The translations under genes and the position numbers were made by a program. From Oscillospiraceae bacterium (lineage in GTDB: Bacteria; Bacillota; Clostridia; Oscillospirales; Acutalibacteraceae): a stretch of 64,000 bases of DNA. The notes below the pieces were generated by a model. The model was not told the origin of the DNA, searched no databases, and worked only from the letters and a program-made list of their open reading frames with translations. Positions 1-7,632 of the stretch are shown in pieces. The stretch is from NCBI GenBank assembly GCA_902769255.1, contig CACXOM010000012.1, forward strand, positions 24,161 through 88,160. The letters run 5' to 3'. Numbering within the stretch: position 1 is the first letter of the stretch; every line of letters starts with the position of its first letter.

Positions 1-1
1 T

Positions 2-1729
2 TTTGACGTTGATGTTGATGATAGTGATGAATATGAAGACAGTAATGCATATGAATCCATTCTTGAGGAGGCTCATACTTTACCAGAAAGAACATTGAGA
101 TGGCATTATCGAAGCCGTCACGAGAGTTTGATTGCTTTTTCAAACGCAAAAATATATAGAAACAATTTAGTAACTTTTCCATCAAAATATAGCAACAAAT
201 CTGGTTATGGAGTTGAATATAAATATGTTCCTGATGCTTGTTACGATAGAGGCGGGAAAAAAGGCAATATAAAAGAGGCAGAACAGGTTGCAGAGATGGT
301 ATTTAATCATATTAAAGACTACCCTAAAAGGTCTCTTGGCGTAATTGCCTTTGGCGAAGTTCAACAGCAAATAATAGATTCTGTAATTATGCGTAAAAGA
401 ATAGAAAATCCTCAATATGAGTATTTCTTTAATGAAGAAAATGAAGAACCGTTCTTTGTTAAAAACTTAGAAAATGTTCAAGGCGATGAGAGAGATACTA
501 TTATTTTTAGTATTGGATATGCAAAAGACTCAAATGGCAAGTTTCATATGAATTTTGGACCTTTGAGTAGAGATGGTGGAGAAAGACGACTTAATGTTGC
601 TATTACAAGAGCAAAGTATAATGTTAAACTTGTTGGTTCAATTCATGCGCAAGAAATTGAAATTGAAAAAATTAAAGCAGAAGGTCCAAAATTATTAAGG
701 TCATATATTGAATATGCTGAAAACGGTCCAGAAGTTTTGAAACGAGAAATTACTGAAAATAATACAATAGAACATGATTCTCCTTTCGAAGAAGCGGTGT
801 TTAATTATCTCGATAGAAAAGGGTATAAATTAGCAACACAAGTAGGATGTTCTGGTTACAGAATTGATATGGCAGTAAAACATCCAATTATTAGCGGAGT
901 ATATGTTTTAGGCATTGAATGTGACGGTGCATCGTATCATTCTGCTCGAACAGCGCGTGAAAGAGATCGTCTTCGTCAAGATGTGCTTGAAAATATGGGT
1001 TGGAAGATATATAGAATTTGGTCAACAGATTGGATAAAAGACCCTATTACCGAAGGTAAAAGATTAATAAATGCTGTTGATGAAGCAATAGCAGCTTTTG
1101 ATTCTAATGATTCTTTTTCTAAAATTCATAAAAGTGAAAAACATACATCAGATGAATATCTAAAAACAAAAAAGGTTATTCATACTTCAGAAAACGAAAC
1201 AAACCCCTATGGCTTTGATGGGGAGATAGAATACTATAATTTTTTAGATTTAAAAAGAAATAGTAATGGTTTTTTGGAGATTGAAGATTGTATTAAACTT
1301 ATTGTAGAGAAAGAATATCCTGTTCATTACGATATAATCTGTCAGAAACTTGCACCTTTGTTTGGAAACAACAAGGTTACATCAAAAATTCGTAGTGAGG
1401 TTGATTATGGACTTGAATTGGTCTCTAAATCCATAATAAGAAAAGATGATTTCTTTTATCCAAGAGACTATGTTAAAATTCCTGTACATATTCCTAATGA
1501 AAGAAAAATTAATTATATTTCAACTGATGAAATAGCAACGGCTATGGAAACTATTTTAAAAACATGTGTTGGCGCAACTCCTGAAATGTTGTGTACAGAA
1601 ACAACAAGGGCATTCGGTTTTACTCGAAACGGTCAAAATATAACCATAGCAATGAAAAAAGCAGTTGACCAATTAATTGATTCTGGAAAAGCCAAAATAA
1701 TTGAAGGAAAAATAAAATTAAATCAATAA
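2..1729 (+). CDS. SF1 helicase with C-terminal Vsr-like nuclease and DUF3320 (5'-truncated)
   Basis: Partial: the reading frame is already open at position 2, so the N-terminus and the Walker A part lie outside the window; the TTG at 95 is internal. Visible in order are helicase motif IV-like RWHYRSRHESL (nt 95-130), motif V-like VQGDERDT (about nt 477-500) and motif VI RRLNVAITRAK (about nt 585-620), the pattern of Upf1-like superfamily 1 helicases. A small REase of the MTES_1575/DUF559 (Vsr-like) type follows at about nt 780-1080, with candidate acidic residues in SPFEEAV, YRIDMAV and IECDGA. A DUF3320 domain then spans about nt 1230-1500. Large proteins of this architecture occur in defence islands; the role here is inferred from family and context. 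It ends at a bidirectional terminator shared with the convergent recombinase gene. Confidence 0.85.
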   Translation, partial: FDVDVDDSDEYEDSNAYESILEEAHTLPERTLRWHYRSRHESLIAFSNAKIYRNNLVTFPSKYSNKSGYGVEYKYVPDACYDRGGKKGNIKEAEQVAEMVFNHIKDYPKRSLGVIAFGEVQQQIIDSVIMRKRIENPQYEYFFNEENEEPFFVKNLENVQGDERDTIIFSIGYAKDSNGKFHMNFGPLSRDGGERRLNVAITRAKYNVKLVGSIHAQEIEIEKIKAEGPKLLRSYIEYAENGPEVLKREITENNTIEHDSPFEEAVFNYLDRKGYKLATQVGCSGYRIDMAVKHPIISGVYVLGIECDGASYHSARTARERDRLRQDVLENMGWKIYRIWSTDWIKDPITEGKRLINAVDEAIAAFDSNDSFSKIHKSEKHTSDEYLKTKKVIHTSENETNPYGFDGEIEYYNFLDLKRNSNGFLEIEDCIKLIVEKEYPVHYDIICQKLAPLFGNNKVTSKIRSEVDYGLELVSKSIIRKDDFFYPRDYVKIPVHIPNERKINYISTDEIATAMETILKTCVGATPEMLCTETTRAFGFTRNGQNITIAMKKAVDQLIDSGKAKIIEGKIKLNQ

Positions 1730-1735
1730 CAACTC

Positions 1736-1768
1736 AAAAAAATCCTGCCGAGATGGCAGGATTTTTGC
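1736..1768. terminator. Bidirectional terminator between helicase and serine recombinase
   Basis: Perfect inverted repeat AATCCTGCC/GGCAGGATT with a 5-nt loop, preceded by an A run and followed by a T run. It can therefore end both converging transcripts. Confidence 0.85.
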
Positions 1769-1779
1769 TTGAAAACTTC

Positions 1780-3363
1780 TTAAATTTTAAATGTCGGGAT
1801 AATTTCGAGGGAGATTTCGCCTTTTTCGTCTTCGTGAACGACGATTTTATTGATAAAAGTATCGACAAGTTCTTTGTTAATTTTTTTGAATTTTTTGTTT
1901 TTCAAAAGGGTAGCAATAATCGGATTTTCAAGGAAAATTTCCGATTCCGATTTGCCAATATGCGAGTTCAATTTTACGATTTCGGCTTCGTCTTTTGCAA
2001 TTTCATCTTTGCAAATTTGTTTTTTCTTTAAAAAGTTTTCTTTGCTCATTTCGCCGTCAGCGTAAAGGTCCTCATAGCCCGAAATTCTCTTGTTTTGTTT
2101 GGCAATTTGGGCTTTTAAAGAGTTGATTCTTTCATCAATAACTCTTTTGGTTTTGTCTTTATCTTTAGCCGCTTTGTTAATAACATCTTGCATATTTTTA
2201 ACGGTTTTTAAAAGTGAGTTTAAAAAGTCCAAAACTGCCTCTTCCAAATCATTTTCATGAACGGAGTGAGCGGTGCAGGTGTGCGCACCGTTTTTGTAAC
2301 TGCGACATACATAGCGGTTGTTTGAAACGCCTTTGTATTTGTTGGTAATTTTGCTCATTGCTTGACCGCATTCGCAAACAATATGTCCAGCAAAAGGCGA
2401 AACATTTTGTTTTAATGTCGATGAAATATCACGGTTGTTTTTGAGTTTGTTTTGCACCAACTCAAAATCATCACGGTTTACAATAGCCTCGTGAGTATCT
2501 CTAACGATAATATGCTCATCTTCGGGTCTTACTCTTTTTCCGTGGTTTAATTTGCTGTTTTGATTTCGATTTTGCCACATATCGCCAGCATACATTTTAT
2601 TTTTCAAAATGTTATGTATGGTCGAATATGTCCAAAACGAAGTCGACTCTTTTTTGTTAGAGTTTGAATATTTAAGCCCGTTTTGTTTTTTATATTCGCT
2701 CGGGCAGGGAATGTTTTGCATATTAAGGTCTTGTGCGATTGCAATTTGACCTTTGCCGTGTAAAAAGTCATCAAAAATTTGTTTAACAACTTTTGCTGCT
2801 GGCTCGTCAATTACAAGGTGATTTTTGTCTTTCTCGTCTTTTTTATAGCCGTAACTTGCAAATGCACCGATAAATTGACCTTGCTCTTTTTTAATTTTAA
2901 AAGTTTTTAACACATTGTTAGAGAGAGTTATTGAATAATTGGCATTCATTGCGGCTCTGATAATTGTTTCAAGCGTTCCTCTGCCTTCATCGCTGTCGTA
3001 GTTGTCTAACACAGAGATAACTCGAGTATTGTTTCTTACAAAACAAGCCTCTAAAGTATAATAATCTCTCATATTACGGGTGAGACGGTCGCCTTTTTTT
3101 AAAATAACACAATCTATTTTATTGGCGCCTATATCAGCCATAAGTTTAACCATTCCTTGACGACTTTTAATATCTGTTCCTGAATAGCCGTCATCAACAT
3201 ACTCTCCTACAATTTTAAAATTCTCTTTGGAATTTTGAACGAATTGCTCACAAATATATCTTTGATTTTTAATGCTGTCGGAATCTTCTGATATATCTGC
3301 TTTGTTTTGGTCCTCTTTCGAAAGTCTTAAATATAATGCTGTTCTGTAAATTTTGTTTGCCAT
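1780..3363 (-). CDS. Large serine site-specific recombinase
   Basis: A 527-residue large serine integrase/transposase type protein that would catalyse integration or excision of the element. It has a resolvase catalytic domain at about residues 5-150 with nucleophile Ser15 (YLRLSKED) and an Arg-rich helix (GDRLTRN). A Recombinase domain follows at about 170-290. A zinc-ribbon comes next at about 327-365 (C330, C332, C353, C363), then a long coiled coil at about 385-480, as in TnpX/phiC31-like enzymes. ATG start, with AAGGAAGG about 11 nt upstream. It is preceded by a 35-codon ORF with a better ribosome site, suggesting coupled expression. It is the best candidate for moving the island. Confidence 0.93.
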   Translation of the reverse strand: MANKIYRTALYLRLSKEDQNKADISEDSDSIKNQRYICEQFVQNSKENFKIVGEYVDDGYSGTDIKSRQGMVKLMADIGANKIDCVILKKGDRLTRNMRDYYTLEACFVRNNTRVISVLDNYDSDEGRGTLETIIRAAMNANYSITLSNNVLKTFKIKKEQGQFIGAFASYGYKKDEKDKNHLVIDEPAAKVVKQIFDDFLHGKGQIAIAQDLNMQNIPCPSEYKKQNGLKYSNSNKKESTSFWTYSTIHNILKNKMYAGDMWQNRNQNSKLNHGKRVRPEDEHIIVRDTHEAIVNRDDFELVQNKLKNNRDISSTLKQNVSPFAGHIVCECGQAMSKITNKYKGVSNNRYVCRSYKNGAHTCTAHSVHENDLEEAVLDFLNSLLKTVKNMQDVINKAAKDKDKTKRVIDERINSLKAQIAKQNKRISGYEDLYADGEMSKENFLKKKQICKDEIAKDEAEIVKLNSHIGKSESEIFLENPIIATLLKNKKFKKINKELVDTFINKIVVHEDEKGEISLEIIPTFKI

Positions 3364-3384
3364 AAATTCTTTAACCTTCCTTTC

Positions 3385-3492
3385 TTAATTCTTAACTTCT
3401 CCTGTTGGGGTATAATATTTTAAAAATTCTTCAAAAACTTCGTTAAATGTTTTGTTTGTGTTTGCTTTTTCATAATTGATTGTTACTTTCAT
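3385..3492 (-). CDS. 35-residue leader ORF upstream of serine recombinase
   Basis: Short ORF starting MKVTINYEKANTNKTFNEVF and ending EVKN. Its ATG follows an excellent ribosome site (AAGGAGG, 8 nt spacing), stronger than that of the recombinase, which starts 21 nt after this stop codon. Small ORFs in front of large serine recombinases are common in Clostridia elements. Function unknown; it could be a translational leader or a directionality/accessory peptide. No domain recognised. Confidence 0.6.
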   Translation of the reverse strand: MKVTINYEKANTNKTFNEVFEEFLKYYTPTGEVKN

Positions 3493-3513
3493 CAAAGTAA
3501 TACCTCCTTCTAA

Positions 3514-3597
3514 TAAAACTTATTGTTCTTGAGCCTCAAAAATAATAAGTTTTAAATTTATTTGTAGTAAGTATGTGAAAAAACTTAAAAGTGTCAA
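3514..3597 (-). promoter_or_regulatory. Promoter and leader inverted repeat of the recombinase operon
   Basis: Read on the minus strand: TTGACA (3597-3592), 18 nt, TACTTA (3573-3568). In the leader, an inverted repeat TAAAACTTATT (3514-3524) / AATAAGTTTTA (3544-3554) with a 19-nt loop lies between the promoter and the AAGGAGG of the 35-codon ORF. It could be an operator or an RNA hairpin. Confidence 0.55.
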
Positions 3598-3685
3598 GTA
3601 AAAAACGGGGGGTAATATTCAACAAACTTTTGCATTTGTTTTTGTGCAAGATATACAATATATTGTATGAAAATACGAATTTCAC

Positions 3686-3728
3686 AAAAAAATACCCCTT
3701 TATACGCTTTTTTCGCATATAAAGGGGT
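3686..3728 (-). terminator. Terminator of the mazF-like gene
   Basis: Perfect 11-bp arms ACCCCTTTATA (694-704) and TATAAAGGGGT (718-728, both +3000), followed on the minus strand by seven T residues. It starts just after the toxin stop codon. Confidence 0.8.
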
Positions 3729-3733
3729 GTGTT

Positions 3734-4069
3734 TTACAAACCTAATTGTACAAGCAGTCGTTTTTTAATTTCTTCCAAGGTTGTATCAGGGACGCTCGTA
3801 ACATAATTGCCGATTTGCGACTTGCAGATTGTTTGAATTTGCTCAATTAATAATGTGCTGGTATCACGAATCTTAATTTGCATATGTACTGGCAACTGCG
3901 CCTTTTGCGCCGTTGTTAGTGGTATTACCTGACAAATTTGCGAGGTATTAAGCCCTTTTTTGTTGCCAAGAATAATACAAGGGCGCTTTCCGCCTTGAAT
4001 GTTTGGTTTGTAATTGCCGAGATTTACATAGTAAATGTCGCCGCATTTGATTGTATGTTTGGTATTCAT
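3734..4069 (-). CDS. MazF/PemK-family endoribonuclease toxin
   Basis: A 111-residue PemK/MazF fold: the KCGDIYYVNLG start strand, then GGKRPCIILGN with the conserved Arg-Pro, and QVIPLTT carrying the conserved Thr of sequence-specific mRNA interferases. A typical toxin length. A CTCCTTTTTTAAG ribosome site (complement) sits just upstream. No antitoxin ORF was found next to it: upstream is about 180 nt of non-coding DNA, and downstream is its terminator. It is thus an orphan toxin, or a paired gene lies elsewhere. Single MazF genes are frequent in Clostridia, so activity is probable but unproven. Confidence 0.85.
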   Translation of the reverse strand: MNTKHTIKCGDIYYVNLGNYKPNIQGGKRPCIILGNKKGLNTSQICQVIPLTTAQKAQLPVHMQIKIRDTSTLLIEQIQTICKSQIGNYVTSVPDTTLEEIKKRLLVQLGL

Positions 4070-4072
4070 AAT

Positions 4073-4204
4073 TTGACTCCTTTTTTAAGTAAAACAAAAC
4101 CGCTTGAACGCAGTCCAAGCAGTTTAAAAAGTAACAGTTATTTTATTTTTTTAATTCTAATCAAATTATGAAAATATTTTATTTTTTGTCAAGTTTTTTG
4201 CAAT
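4073..4204. other. Leader region of the mazF-like gene
   Basis: AT-rich DNA without an ORF. It has an imperfect inverted repeat around 4092-4122 (AACCGCTTGAA / CCAAGCAGTTT). No antitoxin-sized reading frame on either strand. Confidence 0.4.
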
Positions 4205-4238
4205 AAAAAGTGCGCAAGCTTTTGCTTACGCACTTTTT
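4205..4238 (-). terminator. Terminator downstream of fic (first copy)
   Basis: Stem GTGCGCAAGC/GCTTACGCAC (one mismatch) flanked by A5 and T5, 16 nt after the fic stop codon in the minus direction. Confidence 0.8.
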
Positions 4239-4253
4239 CATTAACACATTATC

Positions 4254-5192
4254 TTACTTAAATTTTTTATGGCATTTTGTTTTCAAAAACTCTTTAATCT
4301 CGCCGTTATCTTTGTCTTCATAATATCTAACAAGCAGTTTTTTAAACTCCGACACATTATTCTCTGGAATAACAAGCAAACCGCCAGCATTTGCAATTAA
4401 ATAGTGATTTGCAAAGATAACAGAAGCTCTTTTGTTTCCGTCATTAAAAATTTGTGTTTTCATACAGTAAAGGCAAAGTTCAATCGCCTTATCAAGCACT
4501 GGTGCATCAAGTTCAATAATTGATTGAATATTCTCAATTACTACCGTTTCAATCGGAAGCGGCGGTTTATATGTTGTACCGCCAATTGTTACAGGCACGC
4601 CTCTGATTCTACCGCCGTTTGAGAAAAAGCCTTCGTTTACAAGTTTTGCAATATGGCACAAAACAGAATAATCGCTTTTTACCTGAAGCACATCTTTATC
4701 GAGAATAAACTCCCAAGCGTGTTTCAGATTGAGAATCTTTTGAACATCTGACGCAGTTATGCCGTTAACCGTTCCGTTTTCGATAATATCTTCGGTTTGA
4801 GGAAATGAGGTCGCCACACCCTCCAAAACCGCTTGCTCATATATCGAAAGTTTCATATTTGCTCGTGCAAAATCGAGGTTTAAAATAACAAAACTGTCAA
4901 GCTCGTTCTCAGTAAAACCTAATTCCGCAAGTTGCTTTTCAACTTTTCTAATTTGTTTTTTTAATTCTTTTGCATCACGGTTGTTTCGCAACAAAAGTTG
5001 ATATAACTCATCAGAATAAGCATCAACATAAGTTGATGTTAACCTGCTGCCGACTCTTTTGCGAACATATAAATACTTACCGCTGTCGTTTTCTTTTATT
5101 TCAGGCGTTCCGTCATAAGGCAACAAATTTAATCTCGCAGAAAAATCTGCTCGTTGTTGCAACAATTCTTGAATTTTATCTAAATTATTCAC
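4254..5192 (-). CDS. Fic-family protein with Gln in place of the catalytic His
   Basis: A 312-residue Fic-fold protein; active Fic enzymes transfer AMP or related groups to target proteins. The active-site loop reads QIFNDGNKR (residues 247-255). It resembles the HxFxDGNKR form of Doc/Fic, but the general-base His is Gln. The anion-binding DGN and the Arg are kept. A coiled N-terminal part (about 1-100) precedes the Fic domain, and no HTH is obvious. GTG start, with AGGAGTGAT 4 nt upstream. Its promoter is embedded in four TTTTAGGGAA-type operator boxes, so the gene is probably tightly repressed. The Gln may mean loss of AMP transfer or altered chemistry; family-level comparison is needed. 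Confidence 0.82.
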   Translation of the reverse strand: MNNLDKIQELLQQRADFSARLNLLPYDGTPEIKENDSGKYLYVRKRVGSRLTSTYVDAYSDELYQLLLRNNRDAKELKKQIRKVEKQLAELGFTENELDSFVILNLDFARANMKLSIYEQAVLEGVATSFPQTEDIIENGTVNGITASDVQKILNLKHAWEFILDKDVLQVKSDYSVLCHIAKLVNEGFFSNGGRIRGVPVTIGGTTYKPPLPIETVVIENIQSIIELDAPVLDKAIELCLYCMKTQIFNDGNKRASVIFANHYLIANAGGLLVIPENNVSEFKKLLVRYYEDKDNGEIKEFLKTKCHKKFK

Positions 5193-5203
5193 ATTATCAC
5201 TCC

Positions 5204-5305
5204 TTTTAGGGAACTTTTACAGGTATATTATATGCGTTTGTTCCCTAAAAGTCAAGTATTTTAGGGAATTTTTATATAATTCTATAATATAATTGTTCCC
5301 TAAAA
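5204..5305 (-). promoter_or_regulatory. fic promoter embedded in four inverted operator boxes
   Basis: Promoter on the minus strand: TTGACT (5255-5250), 17 nt, TATAAT (5232-5227). Boxes: TTTTAGGGAAC (5204-5214, overlapping the ribosome site), GTTCCCTAAAA (5240-5250, in the spacer and -35 edge), TTTTAGGGAA (5259-5268) and GTTCCCTAAAA (5295-5305). They alternate in orientation as two inverted pairs, each about 36 bp centre to centre. Confidence 0.8.
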
Positions 5306-5317
5306 CTGTTTTTATAT

Positions 5318-6268
5318 TCACAGCACCCCACCGCAGTAGCATTTTAGTAGGTCGGTGCGTTGTTTGCCGTGCCCGAGTTCCTCGATTACTTTCTGGCGTG
5401 CAAGTTTTTCAGGCAGGTGCTTGCGATATTTTACTAACTGGTTGCTCGCAAAACTTCGTCGCAATGTGTGCGAGGAAATGTTCTCGTATTCGTTTGGATT
5501 TAAAGTGTAAGGCAATGCGTTTTTGTACTGGTAGAAAAAGTTTTGGTAAGATTTTAGCATTGACGAAACATTCTTCGGCACAGACTTGTCAACAAATAAA
5601 TAATCATCGATATATTTACCTTTGCAGGCGGTGTCAAGCAAATATTTGACTACCGTCATCTGTGTACTGTCGAGTTGCAAAACTCGCTTTTTACCGCCTT
5701 TGCACCCCTCTTTAAGCGTAAGAGTTTTGGTTTTGTAAGCGTTAAGCAAAGTCCGCTTGTTCATAAGCACCGCCTCCCTCGAGCGAAGCCCAAAATAGTA
5801 TTGCAAAATTGCCATGCTTTTAAAATCGTTTGCTTTTGATGAACGCTCCATAATTAAAAGTACCTGCTTAAAAGCGTTGCCGTCTATTCCGTAGCGTTGC
5901 TTAAATTCTTTGTTGCCAAGCCCCAATTCTTTGTTGCTTAGTGTAAACCTGCAACGCTTTTTAGTACCCTTTGTGTTAAGCCAAGCGTTTTGAAAATTAA
6001 GCGCCCACCGTAAAGCAGACAACCGCTTTTTAACCTCTGCAGTAGATATGCCGTTGTCTATGTATTCTTCAACTAAATTTTTAACCTGTATGTTTTTAAT
6101 GTTCTCCAACTTCTTAACCTGACAGCGATTAAAAAGGTCCCTGCAAATTTTGTTCAGTTCAGCCATATAGGTGCGCTTTGTTGACCAACTTTTTTGGTTG
6201 TTGGATTTTGCAATTCGCTTTAATTGGTTGCACATCACCGTGTTTAAAAATTTATCTTGTTCAGCCAT
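5318..6268 (-). CDS. Tyrosine recombinase / integrase
   Basis: A 316-residue phage-type integrase. It has an N-terminal SAM-like core-binding region (about 1-115) and a C-terminal catalytic domain with the full set R162 (FGLRSREA), Lys near 193, H267-x-x-R270 (SHTLRRSF), H300 (ELGHGKQ) and nucleophile Y311 six residues from the C-terminus. ATG start with GGAGG 9 nt upstream. It is divergent from the RepL gene across a 355-bp region, so the two probably form the core of a small integrated plasmid or integrative element. It differs from the XerD-like recombinase at 15468-16433 and is not a duplicate. Confidence 0.9.
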   Translation of the reverse strand: MAEQDKFLNTVMCNQLKRIAKSNNQKSWSTKRTYMAELNKICRDLFNRCQVKKLENIKNIQVKNLVEEYIDNGISTAEVKKRLSALRWALNFQNAWLNTKGTKKRCRFTLSNKELGLGNKEFKQRYGIDGNAFKQVLLIMERSSKANDFKSMAILQYYFGLRSREAVLMNKRTLLNAYKTKTLTLKEGCKGGKKRVLQLDSTQMTVVKYLLDTACKGKYIDDYLFVDKSVPKNVSSMLKSYQNFFYQYKNALPYTLNPNEYENISSHTLRRSFASNQLVKYRKHLPEKLARQKVIEELGHGKQRTDLLKCYCGGVL

Positions 6269-6353
6269 AAAATAAAACCTCCGTTACTTTTAGATTTCGT
6301 AACGCTTTAATAACCTATAACGCATCATCAAAGCATTTTAAATGACTTTTTAC

Positions 6354-6507
6354 GCCCGTTTCTTTCTAATTACAAAAGAAACGGGCTTTGGTCTGTCAAG
6401 GTAAAGTTTATGAACACAAAACATTTTGTCAAATTATCGCTACTTTGTAAGACTTAATATAGCAAAAAAAGAAAAAGCGCTTTATAACGGTACAAAACGC
6501 TTTTTTT
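6354..6507. other. Integrase-repL intergenic region with two hairpins
   Basis: No ORF in 6269-6564. It has two inverted repeats: GCCCGTTTCTTT (6354-6365) / AAAGAAACGGGC (6375-6386), and AAAAAGCG (6472-6479) / CGCTTTTT (6498-6505) followed by T residues. They could be terminators or part of an attachment site or replication origin; nothing decides between these. Confidence 0.45.
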
Positions 6508-6564
6508 ATTTAAACTAAATCATAATCAAAGTTAAAATATTTTAGAAAAACTACACTTTTTCGC

Positions 6565-6637
6565 TTGACAAATAATAGTGTTTTTCACATATCTTTATAA
6601 AACTAAAAGAAAGGGTGATTTTATTGAAAAACACTAT
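6565..6637 (+). promoter_or_regulatory. repL promoter with long inverted repeat over the start codon
   Basis: TTGACA at 6565-6570, with a weak -10 (CATATC/TATCTT) around 6588-6596. Perfect 12-bp arms ATAGTGTTTTTC (6575-6586, promoter spacer) and GAAAAACACTAT (6626-6637, across the TTG/ATG start codons) are 51 bp apart centre to centre. Confidence 0.55.
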
Positions 6638-7055
6638 GATTAACAGGCAAGTCTACACACAAAAAGAGGTGCAAATAATAGACGAAAACGGAGAAATAAG
6701 GGTAAGTAAACTAAAACTGCCAAAATGCACCGAAACGGTAGATTACAACTGGGAAAAAGTTTTTATGGACAACTTTTTAGGGGTTGTTTTAGCCCTTTGC
6801 GGTAAAAAGCAAACGCAAATAACATTTTACCTAATAAAGCAAAAAAACAACGACAACAAGGTAAATACAACACAAAACGAGATAGCGAGGGCGTGCAACG
6901 CTTCAATTCAAACGGTGAGCAAGACGATAACAATTTTAAAAAGACAAAACTTTTTAAAATATCGCAACGGAATATATTTTATCAACCCGAATATGCTTTT
7001 CTACGGCAATCACAGCAAGCGAAAAGACTTGCTTGAAAAGTATTCAAATTTTTAG
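6624..7055 (+). CDS. repL: RepL-family plasmid replication initiator
   Basis: About 143 residues. It matches the Firmicute plasmid RepL family (pIM13 type): an HTH segment TQNEIARACNASIQTVSKTI, then the C-terminal signature YFINPNMLFYGNHSKR. Family members initiate replication of small plasmids. The most likely start is TTG 6624, preceded by AAAGGGTGAT; GTG 6615 overlaps that site and ATG 6636 is an alternative. No relaxase or partition gene is near. Its position beside an integrase suggests an integrated plasmid remnant or an element with an episomal phase. The gene looks intact. Confidence 0.85.
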   Translation: MKNTMINRQVYTQKEVQIIDENGEIRVSKLKLPKCTETVDYNWEKVFMDNFLGVVLALCGKKQTQITFYLIKQKNNDNKVNTTQNEIARACNASIQTVSKTITILKRQNFLKYRNGIYFINPNMLFYGNHSKRKDLLEKYSNF

Positions 7056-7152
7056 TTTACTGAATAAAGCAAATGCCCTTGTGAAATAAAATTCGAGCAT
7101 TTGCACTGACCTAAACTGCATTATAGCAGGCGTGAAAAATCACAAGGTCTTT

Positions 7153-7194
7153 AAAAAAGAACAAGCCCGAAACAGTTTCGTTTCAGGCTCGTTC
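7153..7194 (-). terminator. Terminator of the small zinc-binding protein gene
   Basis: Stem GAACAAGCCCGAAAC (7159-7173) / GTTTCAGGCTCGTTC (7180-7194), with two G-U-compatible mismatches. Six T residues follow on the minus strand. Confidence 0.7.
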
Positions 7195-7260
7195 AAGAAG
7201 GCAAACAAATTTGTTTTTCAGAACAGTTTAAGTATATAAACTAACAAAAATTTGTCAAGC

Positions 7261-7467
7261 CTAAAAATGCCGTTTATTCGGTTTGTGCTCACCGAAATCC
7301 GTATTAACCCAGCCATCAGCCGAATTTTGAAAAATTTCGTAACTAACAATATCATTGCCGCACTCGCAGGGGTAGTGGTGAACAATCATGTTCGGCAAAT
7401 CCATTCTGTACTCATTTTTCTTAGCGATTGAACTTTGCAGCCTCCCGCACCTTGAACAAAATACCAT
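7261..7467 (-). CDS. Small Cys-rich (zinc-ribbon-like) hypothetical protein
   Basis: 68 residues with CSRCG near the N-terminus (residues 4-8) and CECG at 34-37, the spacing of a small zinc ribbon. The C-terminal half is polar. ATG start, with AAAGGA about 12 nt upstream. It has its own terminator, which supports a real gene. No family recognised. It lies between repL and hsdR, so an accessory role in the element is possible, but nothing in the sequence shows one. Confidence 0.55.
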   Translation of the reverse strand: MVFCSRCGRLQSSIAKKNEYRMDLPNMIVHHYPCECGNDIVSYEIFQNSADGWVNTDFGEHKPNKRHF

Positions 7468-7632
7468 ATCTCACAGTCCTTTCTTGTAATTTTTGCGAAA
7501 TTCGCAATAAAATGCACAACAAAAAAGACACCTGCAGTCAAAAATAACAACTCCAAATGTCTTTTTACAGTTTAATTATGAGATTTTTTATATTTTTGTC
7601 AAGTTTTTTGGGAAATCTTAGATAGAATCAAA

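Noticed and set aside
3536-3718. 60-residue minus-strand ORF before the recombinase leader
   Set aside because: No ribosome site, low-complexity composition, and it overlaps the promoter and the mazF terminator.
5293-5649. Plus-strand Cys/Arg-rich ORF inside the integrase gene
   Set aside because: Shadow frame of the intact minus-strand integrase.
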